Shown: in pieces, positions 47,103 through 55,969 of the stretch
Layout of the letters: each line of letters begins with the position of its first letter
Position numbering within the stretch: position 1 is the first letter of the stretch
Origin: Alkaliphilus transvaalensis ATCC 700919
GTDB taxonomy: Bacteria; Bacillota; Clostridia; Peptostreptococcales; Natronincolaceae
Direction: 5' to 3'
Assembly (NCBI RefSeq): GCF_000621485.1
Contig: NZ_JHYF01000001.1
Location: forward strand, 1 to 64,000
DNA: 64,000 bases
The notes under the pieces: generated by a model
What the model was told of the DNA's origin: nothing
Seen by the model: the letters and a program-made list of their open reading frames with translations, nothing else
The model's database searches: none
Program-made: the position numbers and the translations under genes

Positions 47103-48026
47103 ATGAAGAGATTGAAAAAGGATGTATTTATTCAAGCTAAAGAATCAATAATGGAATTTGGGAGACCATTAGAAAAAACTCTCTTTAAACATTATTTTGA
47201 GGAAGCTTCAGGGGATAGCATAATTCAAGATTTAAAGAAGTTTCAGAATGATGACGGTGGCTTTGGTCATGGGCTAGAATCAGACTTTAGGCTGCCCTAC
47301 TCTTCACCAATGGCAACGTCTGTTGGCGTAAGACATTTATCTGAAATAGATGATCATCCAGAAGCTAAGGTAATGATTAAAAAGGCCCTAGGATATCTAG
47401 AAAAATCTTTTGATGATAAGAGGAATGGCTGGTTTGCAGTTCCAAAGGAGGTTAATGATTTTCCCCATGCTCCGTGGTGGCAATACAACCATGAAGAAGG
47501 GATGACAGTAATTGATAGAAGTTGGGGAAACCCTTCTGCTGAAATCATTGCCTATTTATATAAGTACAAAGAATATGTAGAAAAACTAGATGTAGATGAT
47601 CTTGTAGAATATGCTTTAAAATCTATAGAAAAGAAGGAAAGCTTTCAGTCTGAACATGAAATATACTGTTATATTAAGCTATATGAAACTTTACCAGACC
47701 AACATCGTAAAAGGCTAGAGGTAAAAATTGCTGAAGCGGTAGATCAATTAATTGTATATGACGATGAGAAGTGGTGGGATTATGTCCCTAAGCCACTGGA
47801 TTTTGTAAAGGACTCTATGGCCAATCCTTTTGGTGTTTTAGAAGAAAAAGTAAATAACCACCTAAACTATACAATTAAGGAATTAGAAAAAGAAGGTAAA
47901 GTTTTTCCTCCATGGGGAGAAGAATTTTATTTAACAGATTTAAAAATAGCTTATCATGAGTGGATTGGTGAATTAACCTTAAAGGCTCTAATGAGCCTTG
48001 ATAAATTCCACAGGTTGGAAAAATAA
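47103..48026 (+). CDS. Prenyltransferase/squalene-cyclase-like alpha-toroid protein
   Basis: 307 residues. Repeated helical units with the motif LKKFQNDDGGFGHGLESDF (a QxDDGGFG-type repeat) and WAVPKE/GWFAVP-like segments place it in the terpenoid cyclase/protein prenyltransferase toroid superfamily. The acidic DxDD box of squalene cyclases is not evident, so catalysis is doubtful. AAGGAGGGG ribosome site; 14 bp after the mini-protein gene. Confidence 0.75.
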   Translation: MKRLKKDVFIQAKESIMEFGRPLEKTLFKHYFEEASGDSIIQDLKKFQNDDGGFGHGLESDFRLPYSSPMATSVGVRHLSEIDDHPEAKVMIKKALGYLEKSFDDKRNGWFAVPKEVNDFPHAPWWQYNHEEGMTVIDRSWGNPSAEIIAYLYKYKEYVEKLDVDDLVEYALKSIEKKESFQSEHEIYCYIKLYETLPDQHRKRLEVKIAEAVDQLIVYDDEKWWDYVPKPLDFVKDSMANPFGVLEEKVNNHLNYTIKELEKEGKVFPPWGEEFYLTDLKIAYHEWIGELTLKALMSLDKFHRLEK

Positions 48027-48070
48027 AAAATATCTTGATTTAATACTTTTTAGGTAAAGCGTACTTAAAT

Positions 48071-48341
48071 GAGGAAATTGTATAATTAATATTAAATTTA
48101 TATTAATGCAAAATGAAAACTTCGCTGATTAGTGTTCAATGAGTAATATAAATGATGTTAGAAACTTTCATACTAACAGTTTAATATTATAAACATTTGT
48201 AATTAGTATTAAAGTTTATAACAAAGCGACTGCCTCGAAATCTAAGATTTCGGCCATCTGCTTTTCACAATGCACGACTCAGCTTTCACCTTTGCATAAA
48301 ACGAATATAAATTCAGGTTTATGGTATTATGCAATTTCCTC
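48071..48341. mobile_element. MITE-like element, copy 2 (271 bp)
   Basis: Same terminal inverted repeats as the element at 1070-1252 (GAGGAAATTG at left, GCAATTTCCTC at right) and flanked by AAAT at 48067-48070 and 48342-48345. It is about 88 bp longer because of extra sequence in the middle, including a palindrome CGAAATCTAAGATTTCG. No ORF. It lies between the toroid protein gene and the hairpin at 48434. Confidence 0.85.
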
Positions 48342-48433
48342 AAATATTAGTTATAGTGTAAAAAAATTACAAAATGGATAATAGCAGATAATGTGTAAAA
48401 TTATGATAGAGAAATAAATTCCCTTGTCATACC

Positions 48434-48466
48434 AATGGTAGCTTGAATGGACTACCATTATTTTTT
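48434..48466 (+). terminator. Terminator left downstream of MITE copy 2
   Basis: AATGGTAG pairs with CTACCATT, followed by TATTTTTTG. It is probably the original terminator of the operon ending at 48026, now separated from it by the MITE. Confidence 0.75.
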
Positions 48467-48548
48467 GAAAAAATTATCTAGTTTAATTAAAGGTGAAGGA
48501 AGGTATATATAATAAAACTAGGCTTTCTAATAAAGGAAGGTGTTTATT

Positions 48549-49421
48549 ATGTCAAAATACCATCGTCAACCTAATCTATTTGTAGGTCAAATTGAAATAA
48601 AGGTAAGTAAAATCGAAAGGTCCCTTAGATTTTACCAGGATATCTTAGGTTTTAGCATATTAGAGAAGGGTGAAGATAAGGTGCTTCTAACAGCAGATGG
48701 GAAGAAGCCATTAATCACCATTCACCAGCCTAAGGGAGTCCTTCCAAAGGAAGAGAGAACAACAGGGTTGTACCATATAGCGATTTTACTACCTCAACCG
48801 TCTGACTTAGGTGCAATATTAAAAAAATTAATTGCAGAAGGCTATCCATTACAGGGTGCCTCCCATCATGGAATAAGTGAAGCCATTTATTTACAAGATC
48901 CAGACGGCAATGGTATAGAAATTTATACAGATACTCCAGACTCTACATGGGTATGGGAAAATGGGCTCATTGTTGCAGAAGGAAAAGCATTAGATATGGA
49001 GGCCCTTCTTTCGAAGGCAGAGGAGGAAGAGTGGCTAGGGATGCCCCAAGAGACATTACTGGGACATATTCATTTAAGTGTTGCAGAGTTGAAGGCTGCA
49101 GAGGAATTTTATCGGAAGGGATTAGGCTTTGATATTGTGATGAGTTATCCAGATCAAGCAATCTTTTTTTCCACTGGTGGATATCACCACCATGTAGCTG
49201 TTAATGTCTGGAAGGGTTTAGGAGCACCAGCACCTAAAGATAATAGTGTGGGATTGGGATTTTTCACCCTTATGTTTCCTAACGAGGGAACAAGGGAAAA
49301 AACAGTTAATCACTTGAAGGAACTTGGATATTTAATACAAATGGAAAATGGAATTGTAACAGTAGAAGATCCCTCAAAAAATAAAATAAAACTTATGGTA
49401 TGTGAAGCGAATAGACAATAG
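48549..49421 (+). CDS. Two-domain VOC dioxygenase-like protein (CatE/YfiE type)
   Basis: 290 residues made of two vicinal-oxygen-chelate modules, resembling catechol-2,3-dioxygenase CatE of Bacillus. Putative metal ligands: YHIAILLPQP and IYLQDPDGNGIEIY in the first half, LGHIHLSV and HHHVAVNVW in the second. No aromatic degradation genes are nearby, so the substrate is open. ATG 48549 follows AAAGGAAGGTG. Confidence 0.82.
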   Translation: MSKYHRQPNLFVGQIEIKVSKIERSLRFYQDILGFSILEKGEDKVLLTADGKKPLITIHQPKGVLPKEERTTGLYHIAILLPQPSDLGAILKKLIAEGYPLQGASHHGISEAIYLQDPDGNGIEIYTDTPDSTWVWENGLIVAEGKALDMEALLSKAEEEEWLGMPQETLLGHIHLSVAELKAAEEFYRKGLGFDIVMSYPDQAIFFSTGGYHHHVAVNVWKGLGAPAPKDNSVGLGFFTLMFPNEGTREKTVNHLKELGYLIQMENGIVTVEDPSKNKIKLMVCEANRQ

Positions 49422-49522
49422 TTAATAATTAAGTTTAAATAGAAAGACGGTAAAACGCTATTCGTTATAAGAAAGTTTGATAGAACATAAGCTTTTATCT
49501 TGGAAAATAAACATAATTTAAG

Positions 49523-49551
49523 TTGATATCAAAAAACATGTATGCTATAAT
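49523..49551 (+). promoter_or_regulatory. Strong promoter of tRNA-Sec
   Basis: TTGATA at 49523-49528 and TATAAT at 49546-49551 with the ideal 17-bp spacing, 33 bp before the tRNA. Confidence 0.8.
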
Positions 49552-49584
49552 GTTCTAGTGTCAACAATCAGTAACATAACATAA

Positions 49585-49681
49585 GGGAGTAGATGGGTGC
49601 TGGTGTGCCCTCTGGTCTTCAAAACCAGTTCGAGGGGTTAATAGCCTCTTGGGTGGGTTCGATTCCCACGTACTCCCGCCA
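49585..49681 (+). tRNA. selC: tRNA-Sec (anticodon TCA)
   Basis: 97 nt. Acceptor GGGAGTA pairs with TACTCCC, giving seven pairs; the eighth position is G against G. The D stem is long (GGGTGC with GTGCCC, six pairs), the anticodon arm CTGGT-CTTCAAA-ACCAG reads TCA, the variable arm is large (GAGG...CCTC), the T arm is GTGGG-TTCGATT-CCCAC, and CCA is encoded. The long D stem, big variable arm and UCA anticodon are specific to tRNA-Sec. It serves the selA/selB/selD set 12-17 kb upstream. Confidence 0.96.
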
Positions 49682-49691
49682 ATATCTCAAA

Positions 49692-49915
49692 TCTAGGGGC
49701 TATCTTAAAATGATTTTTACAAATCATTAAAGGTAGCGCCTTTTTTCTTTGATTACAAAAAAACTACCCATAATTATTAAGTTTCTTAATTATACGTAGC
49801 GTTAAAGGTATTTTATTCACAACCAAAAACAATGGCTTTCGAGTCATAACCCTGATATTTTGAAAACTACCTAAATCCGTCAGGAATCAATGGTAGGTTG
49901 AACTCCTGCTGGCTA
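49692..49915 (+). repeat. Dispersed repeat unit, copy B, downstream of tRNA-Sec
   Basis: Begins with a hairpin (49696-49740) related to 16131-16174 and includes, after a 110-bp spacer, a 27-base box at 49857-49883 identical to the complement of 16094-16120, with weaker similarity continuing (CAAtGgtaGg, AACTCCT). No ORF. The hairpin also serves as the tRNA-Sec terminator. Confidence 0.75.
49696..49746 (+). terminator. Terminator of tRNA-Sec
   Basis: GGGGCTATCTTAAAATGATTT pairs (left 20 bases used) with AAATCATTaAAgGTAGCGCC, then six T. Confidence 0.82.
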
Positions 49916-50012
49916 AAAAGATTAAAACCCTTAAGGTTTTATTAAGCGGTCTTTGGCTGAAGCATAGTGATCCCAAGTCTATTGTTAATTATTTTCTAAT
50001 GCAGTTTTGACT

Positions 50013-50050
50013 TTAAAAAGAATTAAGAGAAGGTAATCGCCTTCTCTTAA
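50013..50050 (-). terminator. Terminator of the gene at 50082-50663
   Basis: TTAAGAGAAGG at 50023-50033 pairs with CCTTCTCTTAA at 50040-50050; on the minus strand it is followed by TTCTTTTT. Bases 49916-50012 hold no feature I recognise. Confidence 0.75.
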
Positions 50051-50081
50051 TATAAGCATTTATAAATTCTGAGGATACTGT

Positions 50082-50663
50082 TTAATTCCCCAACAATAAA
50101 TTTTTTTCGATAATCTCAATAAATTCTTGCTTTTCATATACTTGAAACCAGCTTCTATAGTTTAATTGGACACCAAACTTATCTTCTAACATTGACATTG
50201 CATTAATACTATTACCAGTATTTTTCACTATATTAGAGATAAGGTCATCAATAACAATATCACCTTCATTTTGTTCAATTGCAATGGCTAAATCTTCGAT
50301 ATCATTTTTTATACTTAATGAGAAATACCTTAAGTCAGGTACTTTTTCGATAGCCTTTGGAAAATGTCCCATAAAACTATAATGCACTTTCTCTAATTCA
50401 TTTGCATATATTTTTAATATTTCAGGTTCAATGGCTTGTTTATAGGTATCTTTAAGGTAATGGTGAATGTGGAGGGGTGTTGTATCTAATAGCGTTGTTG
50501 TCTCAAAGTAAAAATGTCGACCTAAATCATTTTTTAATCTCAAATTAGTATGATAAGTTTGGAAACTAAAAACTAGTAATAGAATAATTGATAGTATGGA
50601 AATTAAATGTATGGTTACTCTTTCTTTTAACTTCTTAATTATATTTTTATTCAAATCAAACAC
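50082..50663 (-). CDS. Hypothetical single-pass membrane protein
   Basis: 193 residues: cytoplasmic basic start, one membrane segment (LISILSIILLLVFSFQTY) and a mostly helical outer domain of about 150 residues without known motifs. A strong ribosome site (GGAGGCG, complement of 50664-50672) precedes the ATG. No family recognised; it could be a lone sensor-like domain. Confidence 0.65.
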   Translation of the reverse strand: MFDLNKNIIKKLKERVTIHLISILSIILLLVFSFQTYHTNLRLKNDLGRHFYFETTTLLDTTPLHIHHYLKDTYKQAIEPEILKIYANELEKVHYSFMGHFPKAIEKVPDLRYFSLSIKNDIEDLAIAIEQNEGDIVIDDLISNIVKNTGNSINAMSMLEDKFGVQLNYRSWFQVYEKQEFIEIIEKNLLLGN

Positions 50664-50796
50664 GCCTCCTTAAAGTGTTCTTATTTTATTATAATTTCCT
50701 CATTTAAATTATATCTCGTTAGCTTTTAAATAGTCAAATATTTCAAAATAACCACAACAAAACATTTACCATTTAATAACAGACATATAATCTAAA

Positions 50797-50907
50797 AATA
50801 AAACCAAAATAATACCAACAAGAAGATATGGGATGAATCTACAGGATTAGTTCGAGCATAAATACGCCAAAAGACTAAATGATTCCCTTATCTTCTTGTT
50901 ATTTTTA
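50797..50907 (+). ncRNA. Candidate small RNA or leader with terminator, upstream of hom
   Basis: A TATAAT (50786-50791) is followed about 25 bp later by a long hairpin: AACAAGAAGATA (50817-50828) pairs with TATCTTCTTGTT (50889-50900), extended by GGGA/TCCC and ATC/GAT, with an inner TTAGT/ACTAA stem and then ATTTTTATG. The unit ends before the hom promoter at 50920-50948. This looks like a separate short transcript of about 110 nt. No known riboswitch class is recognised. Confidence 0.45.
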
Positions 50908-50919
50908 TGTTTAGATAAT

Positions 50920-50948
50920 TTGACATACGAAATAGAAGTGGGTATGAT
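50920..50948 (+). promoter_or_regulatory. Promoter of hom
   Basis: A consensus -35 TTGACA (50920-50925) and -10 TATGAT (50943-50948) with 17-bp spacing; the gene starts 37 bp downstream. Confidence 0.75.
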
Positions 50949-50984
50949 AACCCTATGAGTAAAGAAATGTAAGGGGGAAGCTAT

Positions 50985-52007
50985 GTGATTAAAATAGCAA
51001 TATCTGGCCTTGGAAAAGTAGGGATAGAATTTATTAAAATTCTGAAAGAAAAAAGAAAAGAATCCAAAGAAAAGTATGGAATAAAATATAAAGTAGTGGC
51101 AGCAGTAGGAAGTCAATGGGGAATAGTAAAAGATGAGGGGATTGAACTGGATCTTCTTCTAACAGGGAAATATGGTTCAGAACTAATAAAAAGCACAGGA
51201 TTAGCAAAAGAAGAATATCGAGGAATCTACGGAATTATGAGGACCAAGGCAGATGTATTAATTGAAGCTTCACCAACAGTTATAGAAGATGGAGGAGCAG
51301 CATTAGATCATCTAAAAGAAGCCATAAAGAAAAAAATGGATATCATCACATTAGCTAAGGGTCCATTAGTATTAGCATTTGATGAGTTAATGGAAGGTTG
51401 TAGGTTAAATAAAAAAAGCTTTAAATTTAGTGGAACGACAGCTGCAGCATTGCCAACAATTGATATTGGTGAAGGAAGTTTGGCGGGTTGTGAAATTAAA
51501 TCTATCGTAGGAATTTTGAATGGAACAACAAATTATATATTATCAAAAATGATGGATGAAGAGAGATCCTTTGAAACCTGTCTACAAGAGGCCATAGAGG
51601 CAGGAATAGCAGAGAAAAACCATCATCTTGATACTAGTGGCTTTGATACAGCATGTAAAATTTTAATACTAGCAAAGGCCCTCATGGGATCAAAAAAGCA
51701 GCTAGGGGATATCATAATAAAAGGGATAGAGGATGTTACGCTTCAAAATGTATTTAATGCCAAAGAGTCCAACGGAACAATTAAGCTCATAGGTAGAGCA
51801 TATCGGTTAGATGGAGATATCCAAATAGAGGTTGCACCGGTGGAATTATCTTCGGAACATCTTTTAGCACAAGTTAATTACAAAAATAAAGGAATATTAT
51901 TTGATACAGACTTAATGGGAGAAATCGCTGCAATAGGCGGTAAATCTGATCCTAGAGGAGCAGCGGCAGCTGCTTTTAAAGACTTAATTAACATCTATAG
52001 AAAATAG
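50985..52007 (+). CDS. hom: Homoserine dehydrogenase (short form without ACT domain)
   Basis: 340 residues. N-terminal Rossmann domain (IAISGLGKVGIEFIKIL), a catalytic domain with IVGILNGTTNYILSKM, and the conserved Lys/Asp region (DTSGFDTACKILILAKAL). It reduces aspartate semialdehyde to homoserine for Thr/Met. The C-terminal ACT regulatory domain of longer enzymes is absent, so threonine feedback may be lacking. GTG start with AAGGGGGAAG. No thrB/thrC nearby; a related homoserine dehydrogenase-like oxidoreductase role cannot be excluded. Confidence 0.85.
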   Translation: MIKIAISGLGKVGIEFIKILKEKRKESKEKYGIKYKVVAAVGSQWGIVKDEGIELDLLLTGKYGSELIKSTGLAKEEYRGIYGIMRTKADVLIEASPTVIEDGGAALDHLKEAIKKKMDIITLAKGPLVLAFDELMEGCRLNKKSFKFSGTTAAALPTIDIGEGSLAGCEIKSIVGILNGTTNYILSKMMDEERSFETCLQEAIEAGIAEKNHHLDTSGFDTACKILILAKALMGSKKQLGDIIIKGIEDVTLQNVFNAKESNGTIKLIGRAYRLDGDIQIEVAPVELSSEHLLAQVNYKNKGILFDTDLMGEIAAIGGKSDPRGAAAAAFKDLINIYRK

Positions 52008-52018
52008 ATACAAAAAAT

Positions 52019-52049
52019 AATATTACCCTTAAGAGACAAGGGTAATATT
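52019..52049. terminator. Bidirectional terminator between hom and the DUF378 gene
   Basis: AATATTACCCTT pairs exactly with AAGGGTAATATT around a seven-base loop. Confidence 0.85.
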
Positions 52050-52055
52050 TATTGA

Positions 52056-52256
52056 TTATTCTCTTTCAGTTGTTCTTTCTCTAAACAATAAGCTGATACA
52101 ATATGCACCTGCTACCCCAACTAAGGTATATACAATTCTACTTAAAAGAGCTTCTTGTCCTCCAAATAATGAGGCAACTAAGTCAAAGCGGAATAAACCA
52201 ATTAAGCCCCAATTTAAAGCACCAATAATGACTAAGATAAGAGCCAGTCTATCCAT
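52056..52256 (-). CDS. DUF378 family small membrane protein
   Basis: 66 residues with two membrane segments and the family pattern LALILVIIGALNWGLIGLFRFDLVA and LSRIVYTLVGVAGAY (given in parts). Function unknown; common in Clostridia and Bacilli. AAAGGAG ribosome site. Confidence 0.9.
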   Translation of the reverse strand: MDRLALILVIIGALNWGLIGLFRFDLVASLFGGQEALLSRIVYTLVGVAGAYCISLLFRERTTERE

Positions 52257-52340
52257 ACTAAATCAACTCCTTTTTTTAATGTATCTGTATTGGTGTATCA
52301 ATTATAGTATGGTTGTTTTTAAAAAAATAATACTCTCCGA

Positions 52341-52781
52341 TTACATATTGATTTGTACTTTTCGTGTTGAATAAAATAATAAATAAGACCCACAAGTGAA
52401 GAGACCAATAATTAATCCTTCAATAGCCATATAATGAAAAGACATGTAGACTGTAGTACCAAAAATTGAAAGACTCCAGGAAGTGAAGAAGAACTTTAAA
52501 ATAAAACCTACCAATTTCCATTGATAAAATGCAAATAAAAAGGTTCTTACAAGGATACCAGAGAGAAAGATCAATCCCAATAAAAAACAAAAAAAGCTAA
52601 AAAAATATTCCTTCGGATAAAAAAATACTTCTTTGAGGCTAAAAATACCTTTGTATTCTCGGCCAGCGTAGGCAGGAATTACAACAGGGATTAATTTAAA
52701 CAAATAAATACTATTTATGAAAAAGAATAGTTCTGTTAATAATAACAAGGGATTAATTTCTATTAAGTATACTTTTTTCAT
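52341..52781 (-). CDS. Hypothetical multipass membrane protein
   Basis: 146 residues with four hydrophobic segments (for example LLLLTELFFFINSIYLF, FFSFFCFLLGLIFLSGILV). Divergent from the following gene. No family recognised. Confidence 0.6.
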   Translation of the reverse strand: MKKVYLIEINPLLLLTELFFFINSIYLFKLIPVVIPAYAGREYKGIFSLKEVFFYPKEYFFSFFCFLLGLIFLSGILVRTFLFAFYQWKLVGFILKFFFTSWSLSIFGTTVYMSFHYMAIEGLIIGLFTCGSYLLFYSTRKVQINM

Positions 52782-52828
52782 ATTACTCCTTTCAAATATT
52801 CCCTACAGACTATATAAGGAGGATCTTA

Positions 52829-54019
52829 ATGTCAGAAAATAGAAAATTAACAGTTTTAAAGGGTGGAAAAACTAACAGTAAAGGTAGATATCTTTTTCAT
52901 TCGGCTATTGGTACCAAAACACGATTAATGGGAGTTGTCGCCCTTAAACTTCATTGGGTTGGAGAAGATAATCATTTTGTTCAGTGGTTTCTATTAGATG
53001 CAGAAGAACATGGAATCTATGACTATATCAGTACAAAGACAGCTTCTATTGAAGAGACTGATCGGTATACAGGACAATTTATGGGGAATCTTGGTGGTGA
53101 GGCAATTCCCCTCACTAGAAAAGAAGCTTTTTTTCTTATTCAAAGATTTGCTAAAGATAATAAAAGATTTAGAAAGCCTCTTCCAAGACCAGAAGGTTAT
53201 CAATTTATTTTAAAAGCCTTTGTTAATCTCAAAAGTGAAGAGATTAGACGGTTAAATGAAAAAATTTTTGAAGAAATTGTACAACCTCCCCAACTAATCA
53301 ATTTCTTCATTATGAGGACAATTGCAAAGGATTTTGAAGGGATGGACTATTTATTAGATTATACTCATTTATCCCAAAAGGATATTAGCAATTATATGCC
53401 TCTAAAGAAGGCTGGAGTATTACTAAAAAACAATATTAAGAATACAATACAACAAGATCAATATATTACCTACACGATTGTAGAAGTAAAAGGCAGTTAT
53501 TACCGTCTTAAGTGGAGGGTTACAGTGACAAAAACTAGTGGAACCTACAGAATTAAAGATGCCAAAATTTTAAGAAGACAGTTGATCCCTCCAGAGGAAG
53601 TAGCGGTTGAAATTCAAAATCCAGAATACATAAATTTATATCGTATTAAGGGTAATTTAGAGAAAATTGATCAAACACTAAAGGACCCTGCCCATCAGTT
53701 TATTAGGTATAAATTCCATCAAGGGATCATGTATGTTGCATTTCATAAAAATAACAATCATGTATTAAGATATCTATATCATATCGGTGGAGATATAAAG
53801 GCCATCTACTTTATTAATCACTTTAATCAATTAATTGCTTGTTATTATCATCAAGATGACTTAGAGGCCATTAAGGATTTATTAAAAGACCCTTTAACTG
53901 ATAAAGAAATTGAACTAATAGAAACCTATGAAAAAAAGGGCTCTATTATATATGAATATGCGGAAGCTGAAGAAGTAGACTTTTTTGAATACATAAACAG
54001 CTTGACGGAAGATAGATGA
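52829..54019 (+). CDS. Hypothetical soluble protein
   Basis: 396 residues, no signal peptide or membrane segment. Rich in Tyr, His, Lys and Asn. The C-terminal third (YKFHQGIMYVAFHKNNNHVL to EYINSLTEDR) looks like a compact alpha/beta domain. No motif recognised. It precedes a BofC-like gene and the ruv operon. Confidence 0.6.
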   Translation: MSENRKLTVLKGGKTNSKGRYLFHSAIGTKTRLMGVVALKLHWVGEDNHFVQWFLLDAEEHGIYDYISTKTASIEETDRYTGQFMGNLGGEAIPLTRKEAFFLIQRFAKDNKRFRKPLPRPEGYQFILKAFVNLKSEEIRRLNEKIFEEIVQPPQLINFFIMRTIAKDFEGMDYLLDYTHLSQKDISNYMPLKKAGVLLKNNIKNTIQQDQYITYTIVEVKGSYYRLKWRVTVTKTSGTYRIKDAKILRRQLIPPEEVAVEIQNPEYINLYRIKGNLEKIDQTLKDPAHQFIRYKFHQGIMYVAFHKNNNHVLRYLYHIGGDIKAIYFINHFNQLIACYYHQDDLEAIKDLLKDPLTDKEIELIETYEKKGSIIYEYAEAEEVDFFEYINSLTEDR

Positions 54020-54095
54020 TACAAACCTACCCCTATGTATAAAATATTATAAAATGGTTAAAATAACCTCCAGAGAGATTAAGGAGGTTTTAATC

Positions 54096-54743
54096 GTGAG
54101 ACGAAGAAGAAATACTAAATATTTCGTTGGACTCTTTGTTGTATGGTTATGCATTGGGGCAGCAGGATTTTTGGTAGGTTACTATGTATCTTCAGATAGA
54201 GATAGTAAACCACCAATACATATAGGAGAAGAAGTTCCCTTTGATGTAGATGTAGAATTAGGTACAGACAATTTTGCTGAGAAAGAGCAAGAATCAAATA
54301 ATGATGATCAACATGTTGCTAGCCAACGGGTAATAATTAGTGAGGATACAAGAATCATCTTTCGTACGAGATATGAAAAGTGTCAAAGTATAATAGATGA
54401 GGTAATGGAACCCTTAAGTGATATGTTAGGGTTAAATAGGACAGAATTTAATGATTTTATTGTGACAAATTTTGAGGGATGGAACCAGGTGGGTTTTTCC
54501 CATGAAGAAGTAATTGTTTTCCAGAGTAAAGACCAGTTTTGCCCTAAACATTTTTGGGTTTCTCAAGAAGATGGATATATTACAGTATATCAATTTGATG
54601 AGAGGGGTAATAAAAATATAGTAGAAAAGACCCGTATCCCCATTTCTACACTTCCAAAAATTGATCAAGATCGCTTGATTAATGGAATTCCTCTACCGTC
54701 AAGAGAGGCAGTAGATAACTTGTTGGAAGATTATAGTGGATAA
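54096..54743 (+). CDS. bofC: BofC C-terminal domain protein
   Basis: 215 residues: Arg-rich start, one membrane segment (YFVGLFVVWLCIGAAGFLVGYY split as YFVGLFVVWLC and IGAAGFLVGYY), an acidic linker and a C-terminal domain like that of Bacillus BofC (FSHEEVIVFQSKD, FWVSQEDGYITVY, LINGIPLPSREAVDNLLEDY), which delays forespore signalling to sigma-K. Start GTG 54096 has AAGGAGG eight bases upstream; ATG 54054 has no site. The position just before ruvC is as in other Firmicutes. Confidence 0.82.
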   Translation: MRRRRNTKYFVGLFVVWLCIGAAGFLVGYYVSSDRDSKPPIHIGEEVPFDVDVELGTDNFAEKEQESNNDDQHVASQRVIISEDTRIIFRTRYEKCQSIIDEVMEPLSDMLGLNRTEFNDFIVTNFEGWNQVGFSHEEVIVFQSKDQFCPKHFWVSQEDGYITVYQFDERGNKNIVEKTRIPISTLPKIDQDRLINGIPLPSREAVDNLLEDYSG

Positions 54744-54770
54744 AGCCTTCTAAATAGAGGGCTTTTTTCT
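54742..54770 (+). terminator. Terminator of bofC
   Basis: AAAGCCTTCT pairs with AGAGGGCTTT (one mismatch), followed by six T. Confidence 0.75.
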
Positions 54771-54847
54771 TTTTCCATGTCGCATTTTAAGAGGTATTAT
54801 GTTAAACTTAATAAAGTAAATATATCAAAATATACAGGGGGACAACT

Positions 54848-55342
54848 ATGATTATTTTAGGAATTGACCCAGGCATCGCAATTATGGGTTACGGAATTAT
54901 CAATTATGAAGGAAATCGATTTAAACCAATACACTACGGTGCTATCAAAACCCCCAGTACCATGTCTACTGATATGCGTCTAAAGGAAATATACGAAGGT
55001 CTTATCGAAATAATAACTACCTATCGACCAGATGCGATTGCAATAGAAGAACTTTTCTTTAATACTAATGCAAAAACAGCCATTCAAGTAGGACAAGCTA
55101 GAGGAGTAGCGGTTTTATCAGCAGCTCTTCAAAATATTCCAGTGTTTGAATATACACCACTACAAGTAAAGCAAGGGGTAGTGGGTTATGGAAGGGCAGA
55201 AAAGAATCAGGTACAGCAAATGATTAAAGCCTTGTTAAACCTTGAAAAGGTTCCGAAGCCAGATGATGTTGCTGATGCCTTGGGGGTAGCCATTTGTCAC
55301 GCCCATTCAGGTAATTTTAAAGAACTCTTTAGAGTTAAGTAG
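54848..55342 (+). CDS. ruvC: Holliday junction resolvase RuvC
   Basis: Endonuclease that cuts Holliday junctions symmetrically. 164 residues with the RNase H-like acidic residues: [30 protein letters not shown] and the C-terminal [17 protein letters not shown]. First gene of ruvCAB. Confidence 0.97.
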   Translation: MIILGIDPGIAIMGYGIINYEGNRFKPIHYGAIKTPSTMSTDMRLKEIYEGLIEIITTYRPDAIAIEELFFNTNAKTAIQVGQARGVAVLSAALQNIPVFEYTPLQVKQGVVGYGRAEKNQVQQMIKALLNLEKVPKPDDVADALGVAICHAHSGNFKELFRVK

Positions 55343-55359
55343 CTATTGGAGGGATTAAC

Positions 55360-55956
55360 ATGTACGAATACATAAAGGGCGTTGTGTCAGAAATTATTTT
55401 AGATAAAATTATACTAGAGAATAATGGCATTGGTTATCGTATTAATAGTACTATGAATAGTGCAGGACAAATACGAAAAGGTGATGAAACCTTAATCTAT
55501 ACATACTTAGTAGTAAGAGAAGATGAGATGAGTCTATATGGTTTTACAACCCGTCATGAATTAGAATACTTTAAACATTTAATATCTGTTTCGAAAATTG
55601 GGCCTAAGGTGGGGGCCGCTATTTTATCTACCTACACACCTCAACAATTAGGAGCCTATATCATTAATAAGGATATTAATGCCATTGCTAAATCTCCTGG
55701 TGTTGGGAAAAAAACTGCAGAAAGAATTGTTTTAGAGCTAAAAGATAAAGTTAAAATTACACCATTAGAAACATTGACAATGGAACCAGAACTGTTGAAA
55801 TTGGCTGATGCAGGAACGGATCATGAAGTGTTAGATGCTCTAATGTCTTTAGGGTATAGCCGTATAGAAGGAGAAAAGGCAATTAAAGCAATTTATAATG
55901 AGCAGGATTCTACAGAAGAATTAATTAAAAAGGCACTTAAATGGCTGGTTAGATAA
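55360..55956 (+). CDS. ruvA: Holliday junction DNA helicase subunit RuvA
   Basis: Tetrameric junction-binding protein that guides RuvB. 198 residues: OB-fold start (MYEYIKGVVSEI), double HhH (FKHLISVSKIGPKVGAAILS and IAKSPGVGKKTAERIVLELK), flexible linker and a UBA-like C-terminal domain (EVLDALMSLGYSRIEGEKAI). Confidence 0.97.
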   Translation: MYEYIKGVVSEIILDKIILENNGIGYRINSTMNSAGQIRKGDETLIYTYLVVREDEMSLYGFTTRHELEYFKHLISVSKIGPKVGAAILSTYTPQQLGAYIINKDINAIAKSPGVGKKTAERIVLELKDKVKITPLETLTMEPELLKLADAGTDHEVLDALMSLGYSRIEGEKAIKAIYNEQDSTEELIKKALKWLVR

Positions 55957-55969
55957 GAGGTGATAGAGG

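Noticed and set aside
49857-49883. Possible CRISPR repeat, because the 27-base box has a typical repeat length
   Set aside because: There are only two copies, 34 kb apart and in opposite orientation, with no spacer array or cas genes.
50690-50706. TATAATTTCCTCATTT looks like another MITE right end
   Set aside because: The match is confined to about ten AT-rich bases and lacks the TGGTATtATGC part, so it is not supported.
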